Shown here: positions 1 through 8,320 of the stretch, piece after piece
Layout: every line of letters starts with the position of its first letter
How positions within the stretch are numbered: position 1 is the first letter of the stretch
Assembly: GCA_016840285.1 (NCBI GenBank)
Contig: JAEOSR010000020.1
Location: forward strand, 1 to 52,645
Length of the DNA stretch: 52,645 nt
Reading direction: 5' to 3'
Origin: Candidatus Hodarchaeota archaeon
GTDB taxonomy: Archaea > Asgardarchaeota > Heimdallarchaeia > Hodarchaeales > Hodarchaeaceae
Notes under the pieces: model-generated
The model's input: only the letters and a program-made list of their open reading frames with translations
Databases searched by the model: none
Told to the model about the DNA's origin: nothing
Program-made: the position numbers and the translations under genes

Positions 1-909
1 AATGTCTATGTTAAGATCCCAGGCCAAAAAGAAAGTGAGGAGACAAGTTGTTTAGCTGCCCATATCGATGAGATCGGATTAATGGTGACCAAGATTAATT
101 CAGATGGGAGTCTCAAAGTAGACAGAGTAGGGGGGACACTCACCTGGAAGTTCGGAGAACGACCAGTAGAAATTTATGGAGAGAAAAAGATAATTCATGG
201 GGTTACTGCGATGGGATCAGGACATGTAGCAGGTAGTACACAAACCAGATTAGAGTGGAAGGATGTATTAATTATCACTGGATTAACTCCTGAAAAGTTG
301 CTAAGTTATGGAATCAAACCTGGGACCCTGATTGTACCAATCCAGTCAGACAGGGGACCAATATTATTTGGTGAGGAGGAAGATCCAATGATTGCAGCAT
401 GGACTTTCGATGATAAAATGGGAGTAGTTGCATTACTACGATTGTTGAAGTCAATAAAGGAACGGAATGTCACACCGTTTATGAATCTAATTATCGCATT
501 TACGACGACTGAGGAAATTGGCTGTTTTGGAGCCAAACATTTAGCTCAATCATTAAATCCCACGTACTTCATTGCAGTTGATGGTTGTCCATTTGCATCT
601 GAATCCCCCATGGAGTTAGATGATAGACCAGGGATCCGAATTCGAGACCGTACCTTTTTTTATAGCCCTAGTTTAATCAAAGCGTTATCGGAAGCAGCAA
701 CTAATGCCGGAACAGAGCTTCAACACTTAGTTTATACCACAAGTGGCAGTGATGCTGGAATGGCAGGGAATGTCGGTGCAAGTCCACAAGCCGCCTGTAT
801 CGGACATATCCGAAAAAATAGTCATGGTTTTGAAGTGACGTACTTATCTGTGTTCGAGAATTTGTATAAGACGTTATGGGCGTTCATTAAATCATGGAAA
901 GGAGCTTGA
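1..909 (+). CDS. M42 family aminopeptidase, 5' end outside window
   Basis: This is the C-terminal 302 residues of a cobalt/zinc aminopeptidase of the M42 (glutamyl aminopeptidase/TET) family; it would release N-terminal residues from peptides in the cytoplasm. The frame is open from base 1, so the ATG at 82 is internal. Visible motifs are AAHIDEIG with the first metal-ligand histidine encoded at 61-63, TFDDKMG with the bridging aspartate, TTEEIG with the catalytic glutamate pair, a VDG aspartate, and near the C-terminus GHIRKNSHG with the last histidine ligand. All metal and catalytic positions known for the family appear intact, so an active enzyme is expected. Only the first part of the protein is missing, because of the window edge. 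The next gene remnant is convergent, 28 bases away. Confidence 0.93.
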   Translation, partial: NVYVKIPGQKESEETSCLAAHIDEIGLMVTKINSDGSLKVDRVGGTLTWKFGERPVEIYGEKKIIHGVTAMGSGHVAGSTQTRLEWKDVLIITGLTPEKLLSYGIKPGTLIVPIQSDRGPILFGEEEDPMIAAWTFDDKMGVVALLRLLKSIKERNVTPFMNLIIAFTTTEEIGCFGAKHLAQSLNPTYFIAVDGCPFASESPMELDDRPGIRIRDRTFFYSPSLIKALSEAATNAGTELQHLVYTTSGSDAGMAGNVGASPQAACIGHIRKNSHGFEVTYLSVFENLYKTLWAFIKSWKGA

Positions 910-937
910 TTCAAGAGAAAGAAGTAATCTATTTCTT

Positions 938-1264
938 CTAAATCTTCTTTTTTCGGAGGAGTATAACACCTATTATCAGACTGGAAATCACCAGAAAGAC
1001 TGGTGTACTCGGTGTAACACTGGAACCAGTCGTTGTCTTTTTACTAGTAGTTACACTGGTCGTATTCGAGGTAACATCGGATGTCATGCTACTTTTAGTG
1101 ACATCCTCGGGGGGGAGTGCGTAAGAAACAAGTTTAGGAACGATATAGGGATCACACCATCGTTCAGAGGTCGTAATAACAACAGTATCGGCTTGGGGCA
1201 TAGTATAGATAATTTGACCATTTGCACCAACCGCTGAATACCCTGCTACCGTCTTAACTCCATC
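938..1264 (-). pseudogene. C-terminal remnant of a membrane-anchored serine hydrolase (beta-lactamase-like)
   Basis: An open stretch of 108 codons has no upstream continuation: a TAA lies at 1265-1267, and the first in-frame ATG (1201) falls in the middle of the recognisable domain. The part before that ATG reads as the last strands of a class C beta-lactamase/serine hydrolase fold: VAGYSAVGANGQIIYTMP, then DTVVITTSE, the usual 'GGQ..yv.P..D.VVV.T' ending. It is followed by the terminal helix, a Thr/Ser-rich stalk and a hydrophobic anchor ending in RKKKI. The catalytic SxxK and YxN parts are absent and not visible upstream. I infer a truncated gene. The family assignment rests on a short segment, so it is moderate. 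Confidence 0.5.
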
Positions 1265-1398
1265 TTATAAAGATTTCTTCCAGATAATTCACTAGTATTT
1301 ATATTGAAAAAGAAGAATTTTGTGTTGGGAAAATCAATTGCTGAATGGATCTGTTTATGGGACACAATGGTAGAATGGAATCATTAGAAGATTCTTAA

Positions 1399-1701
1399 CA
1401 CTTAATTATATCAGTAGTTTTATTCTATGCGCTTAGTTTTATCACACATTGGTTAATAATCTTGCTTTACTTGAATTATCCATTTGAACCATTACAAATC
1501 CTGAGCGCTTGGGCACCCAACTTATCAGCCTTATTTGTAATAATTTTAATTACACCAACGGGCTTTGGATTAATTTCATCCGAAGCTTTTGGAATGATAT
1601 CCCCAATAATATACTCATTATATGCAATCTTTGTTGTTATTATTGCTAAATTCGTTAATAATTCTGAATTTCTTAACAGTAATCGTTCAAAGAGAGCATA
1701 A
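1399..1701 (+). pseudogene. Truncated membrane protein, resembles N-terminus of a CPBP-type protein
   Basis: An open frame of about 100 codons follows a TAA at 1396-1398. It has no ATG near its beginning; the only candidate start is TTG at 1462, which would cut off the first hydrophobic helix. It encodes three hydrophobic segments. The second, after the phrase LQILSAWAPNLSALFV, resembles the early helices of CPBP/Abi membrane proteases ('..l..~aPslaal.v'), but no EExxxR or histidine motif follows before the stop. I read it as a gene start left without its catalytic half. An alternative is a small genuine membrane protein starting at TTG 1462. Confidence 0.35.
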
Positions 1702-1713
1702 CAATTGAAGGTT

Positions 1714-1747
1714 GCAAGTATACGCAAGTACTGCAAGTATATATATC
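1714..1747 (+). promoter_or_regulatory. Triple GCAAGTA direct repeat next to a TATA-like box
   Basis: The heptamer GCAAGTA occurs three times, at 1714-1720, 1724-1730 and 1733-1739, spaced 10 and 9 bases, so all copies lie on nearly the same face of the helix. The last copy runs into the A/T box TATATATATC (1738-1747), about 26 bases before the ATG at 1769. The layout suggests an operator overlapping the promoter of the DUF4037 gene. It also argues that the longer frame starting at 1712 is not translated. Confidence 0.45.
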
Positions 1748-1768
1748 AGAGAAAAAGGATTTTTCCTT

Positions 1769-2860
1769 ATGTCACCTTCCTTTATCAAAGGATTAGAACT
1801 AAGTAGGCGATTCTTTGAGGAAGTAGTGAAGGATATTATCAGGAAACACTTCTCCATATTAAAATATGATGCTGCCTTAATTGGTCCAGGGTCGGAAGTA
1901 CTTGGTTTTGATGATGAAATATCCATCGATCATCATTGGGGACCCAGAATTCAATTATTTCTCTGTGAGAATGATTATGAAGAATATTCAAGTCAGATAA
2001 AATCGTTATTGAGTGAAAAACTACCCTATACATTTCTGGGATATTCTACTAATTGGAGTGACCCTGATCCACAGGATTCCATGACCCAGCTCTTAGAACC
2101 TATCTCTTCTGGCCTAGTAAATCATAGAGTGGAAAATTATTCCTTAAAGACTTATCTAGAACAACATCTAGACATCAAATCAGCCCAATTATCAAACGTA
2201 GAATGGCTAATGTTGTCAGAGCAGAGATTATTAGAATTTACTAGTGGAGAAGTGTTCTATAACAAACTGGGCGACCTTGAAAAAGCACGAGTAGCATTAT
2301 CCTATTTTCCAGACAATGTATGGTATTTCAAATTGATGGCTGAATGGGACCATATCGCTGAAGAAAGTGCATTTGTTGGACGAACTGGCATCATTGGTGA
2401 TGATTTTGGATCACGGATTGAAACTGCAAGGCTTGTAAGGCATATTATACGATTAACGTTCTTACTTCATAAGAAATACATGCCTTATCCTAAATGGGTT
2501 TCCATTGCATTTTCCCAAATACCCATTGCCCATAAGCTCAAGCCAATCTTAGTCAAAGCATTAAAAGAAGACGATTGGAAAAATAGAGAAAATCTACTTT
2601 GCGAGGCTTTACTAATACTTTTGGAAAAGCAAAATAAACTAAAAATTACACCAAAAATAACACTAAGACCAAGTAAGTACTTTTCTAGAGACCAAACAGT
2701 CATTAAGGTGGAGAAAATTACTCAAGAATTGAGAAAACTCGTGATGTCACCATTAGATAAAATAAAATATCCAATCGGATCAATAGATCACTTTATTGAT
2801 GACACTCATATGTTATCTGATCTTAAATTTACCAACAAGACATTCAACTGGTTCAAATAA
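1769..2860 (+). CDS. DUF4037 domain protein (nucleotidyltransferase-like)
   Basis: A 363-residue soluble protein of the DUF4037 type. The N-terminus MSPSFIKGLELSRRFF followed by ALIGPGSEVLGFDDEIS and then DHHWGPR is the characteristic family pattern; GxGSExxxxDD resembles the active-site region of the nucleotidyltransferase fold, though no substrate is known. The rest is mostly helical. The frame is open from 1712, but the family normally starts at MSPSF, and bases 1714-1747 look like a promoter, so I chose ATG 1769. An AAGGA at 1755-1759 could be the ribosome site; it can pair with TCCTT at 1764-1768 in a small hairpin. With the TATA-like box at 1738-1747, a leaderless transcript is also possible. 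Confidence 0.8.
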   Translation: MSPSFIKGLELSRRFFEEVVKDIIRKHFSILKYDAALIGPGSEVLGFDDEISIDHHWGPRIQLFLCENDYEEYSSQIKSLLSEKLPYTFLGYSTNWSDPDPQDSMTQLLEPISSGLVNHRVENYSLKTYLEQHLDIKSAQLSNVEWLMLSEQRLLEFTSGEVFYNKLGDLEKARVALSYFPDNVWYFKLMAEWDHIAEESAFVGRTGIIGDDFGSRIETARLVRHIIRLTFLLHKKYMPYPKWVSIAFSQIPIAHKLKPILVKALKEDDWKNRENLLCEALLILLEKQNKLKITPKITLRPSKYFSRDQTVIKVEKITQELRKLVMSPLDKIKYPIGSIDHFIDDTHMLSDLKFTNKTFNWFK

Positions 2861-2903
2861 GTTTTTATTCTAATTCTATTAGAGAACGATTGAGTTGATT
2901 GAA

Positions 2904-3314
2904 ATGGGCAAAAACGATAGACCTCTCGGTATTGCAATAATAGCGATCTTAATCATGTTTTCAGGCGCGATCTGGATTCTTGCTGGAATAATGATCTTGG
3001 GAGGGGTAGCTGGACTAGCAGAATTAATAGAAGACCTCTTAGGACCAGGAGCAGCGGGACTTGTTGGAACATTGGGATTTATAATCCTGATTTTTGGACT
3101 TCTAGTGTTTCTAGAGGGATTAGGACTTTGGAAACTGAATATCATAGCTTACATCGTAGTCTTAATCTCACTGGGGTTAAATGTTCTCGGACTCCTCTTG
3201 TCTTTCGAGTATCTGTTGACACTACTCCTGAATGGATATATTTCTGCCCTTATTAATCCGATCATCACGATTCTCTTATTCATCTATTTAATACAAGTGC
3301 GAGACCGCTTCTGA
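2904..3314 (+). CDS. Small integral membrane protein, four predicted helices
   Basis: A 136-residue protein with four hydrophobic segments, at about residues 7-35, 50-72, 76-97 and 101-128, and a short charged tail. The segments contain repeated Gly and Leu and lack catalytic-looking polar residues. I recognise no family; a DUF2127-like or transport-accessory role would be a guess. A TTG at 2895 is in frame just upstream, but ATG 2904 is the simpler start. It follows the DUF4037 gene by 43 bases on the same strand and may be co-transcribed. Confidence 0.65.
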   Translation: MGKNDRPLGIAIIAILIMFSGAIWILAGIMILGGVAGLAELIEDLLGPGAAGLVGTLGFIILIFGLLVFLEGLGLWKLNIIAYIVVLISLGLNVLGLLLSFEYLLTLLLNGYISALINPIITILLFIYLIQVRDRF

Positions 3315-3492
3315 TTTTATTCTTGTCTATTAATTACTTCTTGGAAAAGCTTAGACTTTATTCTTTGAAGAGATCACTTCTAATTTAATTTTTCAACCTC
3401 TACAACTCTATCAGTTTGAAGTATATGAAGGGGGAAAAGCTGAAAAATGAATTGAAACAGCTAAGAATAAATACCCGTAAGGATGTTCTCTT

Positions 3493-4446
3493 ATGGATTT
3501 GGTGGATAAATCCCTTCTCTCAGAGTTAGTGAAGAATGGCCGGGTCGCGTTCGCGGATTTGGCAACAAGACTAGATGTCCCAATAGAAGAGGTAGGGAGT
3601 CGAATTCACCGACTAGTGAATGAACGAGTAATACTCAAGTTTACAGTAATCCCAGCACCAGCTCTCTTTGGAGGCAAAGAGGCCATGATATTCTTCCGAT
3701 CCAATCAACCTCTTGATTCAGAACGGATCAACTCACTTGGAGTTCATCCTACCGTTGAATTCATCTCTATAGGGAACAAGATTGAAGGCTTTGCTCTGAT
3801 ACATTATCGGACAATCAGTGAATTGTATTCAGTGCTCAGATATTTCCAAAAAGTAGGCTCCACATTTGAAGATATTAAAGGGTATCAAGTACGACCGTTA
3901 ACAACAGAACAAGAACCTAAAAAGGATATATACGCCTTACGAGATATAGATTGGATGATGTTAACCCATTTGCGCGAGGAAGGGCGATTGACTCTGAATG
4001 ATTTAAGTACACGGACGAACATCGCGGTCGAAACGTTGATTGAACGATTGCAATTCATGCGTGACAATCACCTGATTCAGGAAACCATCCTCTTGAACCC
4101 CGCAAAGACCGCCAAAGAAACATGGACAATGTTCTGTTTAAAATTAACTATCTTCACAGAACCAATATTCGATGAGTTAACGCGAGAATTAAAAACATTC
4201 TCTGCTTATTGGTCATCTTCCAGCTGGAAAGTGGAAGAAAAACCAATTCTTCTCTTGGGATTCCTCTGTTCATCATATGATGAAGTTGAAAAGATCCAAA
4301 ACAGATTATCAGAGGTAGCTGGACTTATCAGTGTTGAAAAAACCATGGGAGGAGTAACGTATTATTTTCCAGACTTTCGAGATGAAGTCCTAGAGGAAAA
4401 GAGAAGCGCGGATTGGTACCAACCCGAACGCTGGGTTAAAAAATAA
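3493..4446 (+). CDS. Lrp/AsnC-type transcription regulator with two HTH domains
   Basis: A 317-residue predicted DNA-binding protein. Residues 1-50 form an AsnC-type winged helix (DxxLLxELxxxGRxxFxDLATRLDVPxEEVGSRIHRL). A ligand-binding-like alpha/beta segment follows, and a second AsnC-type helix-turn-helix begins near residue 152 (DWMMLTHLREEGRLTLNDLS) with its own C-terminal alpha/beta region. Tandem AsnC domains in one chain occur in archaea; the usual single-domain Lrp is about 150 residues. The protein probably acts in the cytoplasm as a repressor or activator; the effector is unknown. It stands alone, convergent with the following surface-protein gene. Confidence 0.82.
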   Translation: MDLVDKSLLSELVKNGRVAFADLATRLDVPIEEVGSRIHRLVNERVILKFTVIPAPALFGGKEAMIFFRSNQPLDSERINSLGVHPTVEFISIGNKIEGFALIHYRTISELYSVLRYFQKVGSTFEDIKGYQVRPLTTEQEPKKDIYALRDIDWMMLTHLREEGRLTLNDLSTRTNIAVETLIERLQFMRDNHLIQETILLNPAKTAKETWTMFCLKLTIFTEPIFDELTRELKTFSAYWSSSSWKVEEKPILLLGFLCSSYDEVEKIQNRLSEVAGLISVEKTMGGVTYYFPDFRDEVLEEKRSADWYQPERWVKK

Positions 4447-4542
4447 GGGTTTGGAGAGTGGCTTTCAGGGGAGTGTTCTCACCAGAAAGACATCCCGAAC
4501 CAGAAGAAGTGCCAATAAAGTCATTCTGAAGAATACATCTTC

Positions 4543-7239
4543 TTATTTCGATGAATTTTTTCGATATAAAAAGGAAGCACATACAGCAACAAGTATCATT
4601 ATTGGGAGTGAAAATCCAGGAGAGATGACAGGATTAACATCAGTAGTAAAGTTTGTTGTACTAGTGGTATCAATTGGAGGAGAACTAGTTGTTGTAGGTG
4701 TTGTTGAGGCTTGTGTTGTGGTAAACGTAACTGGTTCGATTGTGACTAAAACCACATCTGCTCCCCCATTTCCAAACTCATCATAGAATTCGATGGTGTA
4801 ATCATAAACTCCAATACCTAGTCCTTCGATGCTATGACTTACCAAGGATCCATCCCAAAAATTGGTTTCTTGAACTATACCATCTTTGTAAATAACATAA
4901 CCAGCGGGATGAGCGTCAAAAGCTGTCCACTCAATCAAATCCGACTCTCCTTCAGATAAGACAATGTTTGGTGGGGGATTATCAATACTCGGAGGTGTTA
5001 GATCATTTGAACCAAAAGGTAATGAGATCTTATTTCCATCTCCTACAATAGCTGCCCAATTATATTTGCTGGGAGAGCTGGACATGTCTAGAATAATATT
5101 CCACTCTGGAATCATAGGAGGAGCAGTTTCTTCATCCTGAGCTACACGAACATAATCCCAATCGATAATAGCCTGATATGTTCGAGACCAGAGGCATCCA
5201 AATCGAAGGTGATTGAAATAATCAGTTCGTTGTGTCGTCCACGGTCCACCAATCGGTAATCCATCTACATAAACGTACAATATTCCCTCTTTGGCTGTTA
5301 ATCGGTATGTATGCCACATTGAGCCATTAAACGTTCCCTCATCAGTCCAAATAAATTTCTGTAAATTATTGTAATCTACTTTCACGAAATCTGAGCCAAC
5401 TGACACAATAAAACAATGAGTTCCATCTTGAATATATAATCCCAAAGGCCCATAGGTTCCAATAAGATCAGTAACTAAGCGAGCACGTGCTTCAACAGTC
5501 ACTCCATTAGTTCGACTCACTGAATTATTTAGATAGTAGTACAAATATCGATCCGTGGTGTCATTCATTCTTAAATAGTGCTCTGGTAGCTTTTGAGAAG
5601 GAACTCCTGGTTCTGTATTAATTTCCTGTGCTCTCCAGTCTCCCAATGTTGGTTCAGGATAGATATAATTTCGGACGGATACCCATTCAAACGTTATTGT
5701 CCCCGATGCATGGTATGATGCCAATATTATAGGCATTGCGGAGTTTGCGATATAAGTTGTATGGGTATCTAATAATTCTTCATTACGAATAAAATGAGCC
5801 ATACTTTTGTTCCATAGTACTTGGTACGTAGTTTCTGTCTCTACTTGGGAAATATTGGTATATTCTGCATCCGCAGATGTTCCTGACCATAACCTATGCT
5901 GGGGATCATCCTCGTCATTATCAAAATAGAACATCTCGCTGGGAAATACTCCTGCCATTGTATCAGGATTAAAACCAAAATAAGAGGAAGCTGATGTTCC
6001 TGTTCCATCTACACTTAACCGTGCCATAGCGGCTGCATATAAAAATGTACTAGAAGACTGATAATACTCGGGTTGTATCCCTGTACAGGTAAGTTCTCCC
6101 CCAGACTCGTTAGGATTTCCCCCAGAATCCCATTGGGAATCTTTTATTCCATCTTCGAAATCATCAAACAGAAGAAAGGTATTTGTTCCATTACTGGTCG
6201 TTGAAACCTCCAAATTACCGTAATAGAGATAAAGGACTTGGGTTAAGGAACTCAGATCAGCTGTGATTTCTACCCATATTGTCGCATTTTCACTGGGATT
6301 GTTTTCCTCAATCCAGTAATCTAGTTCTGTTTTCCCATCACTTAAGGTAAAACGTATATCATCAAAATCAGCTTGACATTGACCGTCAAGAAACACATTT
6401 CCCTCAGAATCCAATCCTGCTCCATAATGAACATTAAACCTTACTTGATAGTTTGTACCAGCTCCAGCAGCAGGAAGAATTGTGTGCTTTTTTCGGTAAT
6501 ACCAATCGTGCAATGGTTCAGGGAAGACGATTTCCGCTGAAATTGAGAGTTTTGGGTCATCATCATTCCCAGGATAATGGTGCGAATCCTCCCACTTGAT
6601 GGTTTCATATCCAGAGGAGATAGAATTATCCTCGGAGGGAGATAATTCAAGAGTAATCCAATTATCTGTTCCATTTTCATACCAATATTGAATCAAAGGA
6701 AGCACATCCAGTGAGACCGCTGAATAATCGACATCAATATTGATCAAACTCGCGTTTGCATCTGAATGATAAATCAGCGTCAAGTCTAGTGCAGAGATAT
6801 TGGCTATAGGAGTGTCTAAACCTGTGTCTAAATTCTTGAGCTTAATATCAATATCGTCAGAGGTGTCCCAATAATCATTTGAATGATAGTCAAGCCATAA
6901 AAAAGCTTCTGTAAAATCAAGACTCCCTTTATTTCGAAAATCAGTTAAATTCCAAGAGAGATAACAGATATATTCATTGATCGAAGAATAGTATCTTGTT
7001 ACTTGAATGATGTTCTCATTAGAAGGATTAGCTGCTGTACCGTTATAATAAGCTCGAAAATCATACTCATCCCCAGGGATGGGTGTTAATTCCCAAGTTT
7101 TTGCACCCACGCTACCTTGAGGATAGTTGTCAGTATGATTATCAATACCTTTTGGTGATTGAGAAGTAAGAAATAAAGCTACAATAAGAAAAACAAACCA
7201 TGTTAGAGAAATTCTTTTACAAATCAGTTTCACCCTCAT
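4543..7239 (-). CDS. Large exported surface protein with DNRLRE, DUF2341, lectin-like and Ig-like domains
   Basis: An 898-residue exported protein. A signal peptide (about 1-28) is followed by a DNRLRE/CBM96-like beta domain (about 45-235, ending in PKLSIS), then a DUF2341 domain (about 246-360, 'YYRKKHT...DDIRFT...YWIEEN...LYYGN'). Next come a concanavalin-like sandwich (about 360-560) and a second one (about 575-735, with VYVDGLPIGGPW). An Ig-like domain (about 775-855) matches the common 'W.a.D..P..Y.iy.dG' pattern. The end is a Thr-rich stalk and the sequence VISPGFSLPIMILV with a basic tail, a cell-envelope anchor. DUF2341 and lectin folds suggest binding of glycans or other surfaces; no catalytic site is evident. 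It is probably transcribed alone. Confidence 0.85.
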   Translation of the reverse strand: MRVKLICKRISLTWFVFLIVALFLTSQSPKGIDNHTDNYPQGSVGAKTWELTPIPGDEYDFRAYYNGTAANPSNENIIQVTRYYSSINEYICYLSWNLTDFRNKGSLDFTEAFLWLDYHSNDYWDTSDDIDIKLKNLDTGLDTPIANISALDLTLIYHSDANASLINIDVDYSAVSLDVLPLIQYWYENGTDNWITLELSPSEDNSISSGYETIKWEDSHHYPGNDDDPKLSISAEIVFPEPLHDWYYRKKHTILPAAGAGTNYQVRFNVHYGAGLDSEGNVFLDGQCQADFDDIRFTLSDGKTELDYWIEENNPSENATIWVEITADLSSLTQVLYLYYGNLEVSTTSNGTNTFLLFDDFEDGIKDSQWDSGGNPNESGGELTCTGIQPEYYQSSSTFLYAAAMARLSVDGTGTSASSYFGFNPDTMAGVFPSEMFYFDNDEDDPQHRLWSGTSADAEYTNISQVETETTYQVLWNKSMAHFIRNEELLDTHTTYIANSAMPIILASYHASGTITFEWVSVRNYIYPEPTLGDWRAQEINTEPGVPSQKLPEHYLRMNDTTDRYLYYYLNNSVSRTNGVTVEARARLVTDLIGTYGPLGLYIQDGTHCFIVSVGSDFVKVDYNNLQKFIWTDEGTFNGSMWHTYRLTAKEGILYVYVDGLPIGGPWTTQRTDYFNHLRFGCLWSRTYQAIIDWDYVRVAQDEETAPPMIPEWNIILDMSSSPSKYNWAAIVGDGNKISLPFGSNDLTPPSIDNPPPNIVLSEGESDLIEWTAFDAHPAGYVIYKDGIVQETNFWDGSLVSHSIEGLGIGVYDYTIEFYDEFGNGGADVVLVTIEPVTFTTTQASTTPTTTSSPPIDTTSTTNFTTDVNPVISPGFSLPIMILVAVCASFLYRKNSSK

Positions 7240-7383
7240 TAATGAATTGTCATATTGTTTTACCTTTTAAAATTTCCGAATAACATGACTCTGGCCATAA
7301 CTGTGAGTAATGTCACTTTTTTCTTTACACTAAGTCTGTGATATTCTAATAAGTGAAAAATATATCAAATTCGGAAAGAAATT

Positions 7384-7557
7384 TATAGATTATTTGCGAG
7401 GGACACCGTTTAGGTCACTGTTACTCCTCGAGAAATTGAAACAACAGAACCTATAAGTGAGGAAGAACCTGCTCCATCTATTTCACCAGGTTTTATGGTT
7501 ATGGTATCCTTTATCGCGTTAGGAATACCCATAATTGTAAAAAGAAAAGCGAAATAG
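7384..7557 (+). pseudogene. Decayed C-terminal tail of a surface protein
   Basis: On the plus strand, the frame 7384-7557 reads ...ARDTV-stop-VTVTPREIETTEP, a short acidic/Thr linker, then SISPGFMVMVSFIALGIP and a basic end KRKAK. This is the same Ig-like end, linker and PGF-type anchor seen at the C-terminus of the large surface protein on the opposite strand at 4543. There is a TAG at 7411-7413 inside the last Ig strand, and nothing upstream restores the domain. I infer the leftover 3' end of a deleted gene. It ends 3 bases before the stop of the convergent HEAT gene. Confidence 0.6.
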
Positions 7558-7560
7558 ACA

Positions 7561-8211
7561 TTAATTCTCTGTTTGACTCAGATGAGCTTCAATAAGAGCT
7601 AATGTTTCACGGAGTACAGAAAGGACATGGGCCACGGTTTCTGATTCTAGAAGCCGAGAAATTTCCGTTTTCAGTTGAAGATCCCCCTTCAGCATTCCTA
7701 ACGCCACTACTGCCCCTCCTCTGACTGTGGGGGAAGAATCCTCTTGGGCAAGTCTAAGGAGCTGGTCTTTAGCCTGAGATATTTTCAATCGTCCTAAGGT
7801 TCGGGCACAACGATCACGAATCTCATCCGATTCCTCTGTATGGAGGAATCCCATTATCTTTTCTATAAGATCTGGTGGACAGACTCCAATATAACCCAAT
7901 GCTGAGATGGTATTACTTCGAACAGAGTGAGTTGGGTCATCTAACAGAGGTTCGAGTAACGGTATGGCAACTTCTCCTTCTAAGAATGCTAAGGCCATAA
8001 CTGCTTCTTTTCGTACTTCTGCCTCAGAGTCTAGTAATGCCTCTTCCAGTTTTATATGAAGATCCATTGGAAAATCTTCGATTTGAATCTCCATTTGGCT
8101 CAATCGCTTGATACTAGCTACTCTTTCTTTGGGATTCTGGGAATCGATTTCTTTGAGGATTTGGTTTAATGTATGATTCTGATCATCTGTGACCTTGAAA
8201 TTCAAGTTCAT
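7561..8211 (-). CDS. HEAT-repeat protein
   Basis: A 216-residue protein built of about five HEAT/PBS-lyase-type helical repeats, with phrases such as DSEAEVRKEAVMALAFL, HSVRSNTISALGYIG, EIRDRCARTLGRL and PTVRGGAVVALGML. Such scaffolds bind proteins or nucleic acids; no catalytic residues are expected. The longer frame begins with GTG at 8217, but ATG 8211 has AGGTGG just upstream, so I use it. The partner is unknown. It is 103 bases from the tldE stop on the same strand, and may be read separately. Confidence 0.82.
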   Translation of the reverse strand: MNLNFKVTDDQNHTLNQILKEIDSQNPKERVASIKRLSQMEIQIEDFPMDLHIKLEEALLDSEAEVRKEAVMALAFLEGEVAIPLLEPLLDDPTHSVRSNTISALGYIGVCPPDLIEKIMGFLHTEESDEIRDRCARTLGRLKISQAKDQLLRLAQEDSSPTVRGGAVVALGMLKGDLQLKTEISRLLESETVAHVLSVLRETLALIEAHLSQTEN

Positions 8212-8320
8212 TACCACCTAGAATGAAGGTTTCTCTCCTTCCCTCATTTAAAAAATACTTTCTTATGTGCAAATCCTTCAGCGAATTTCATGAGAGTACT
8301 TTTTGTTTTGATATGACCCT

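Noticed and set aside
4451..4786. Plus-strand frame of 111 codons
   Set aside because: It lies antisense to the stalk and Ig-like region of the surface protein; its Val/Thr-rich text is the mirror of the Thr-rich stalk.
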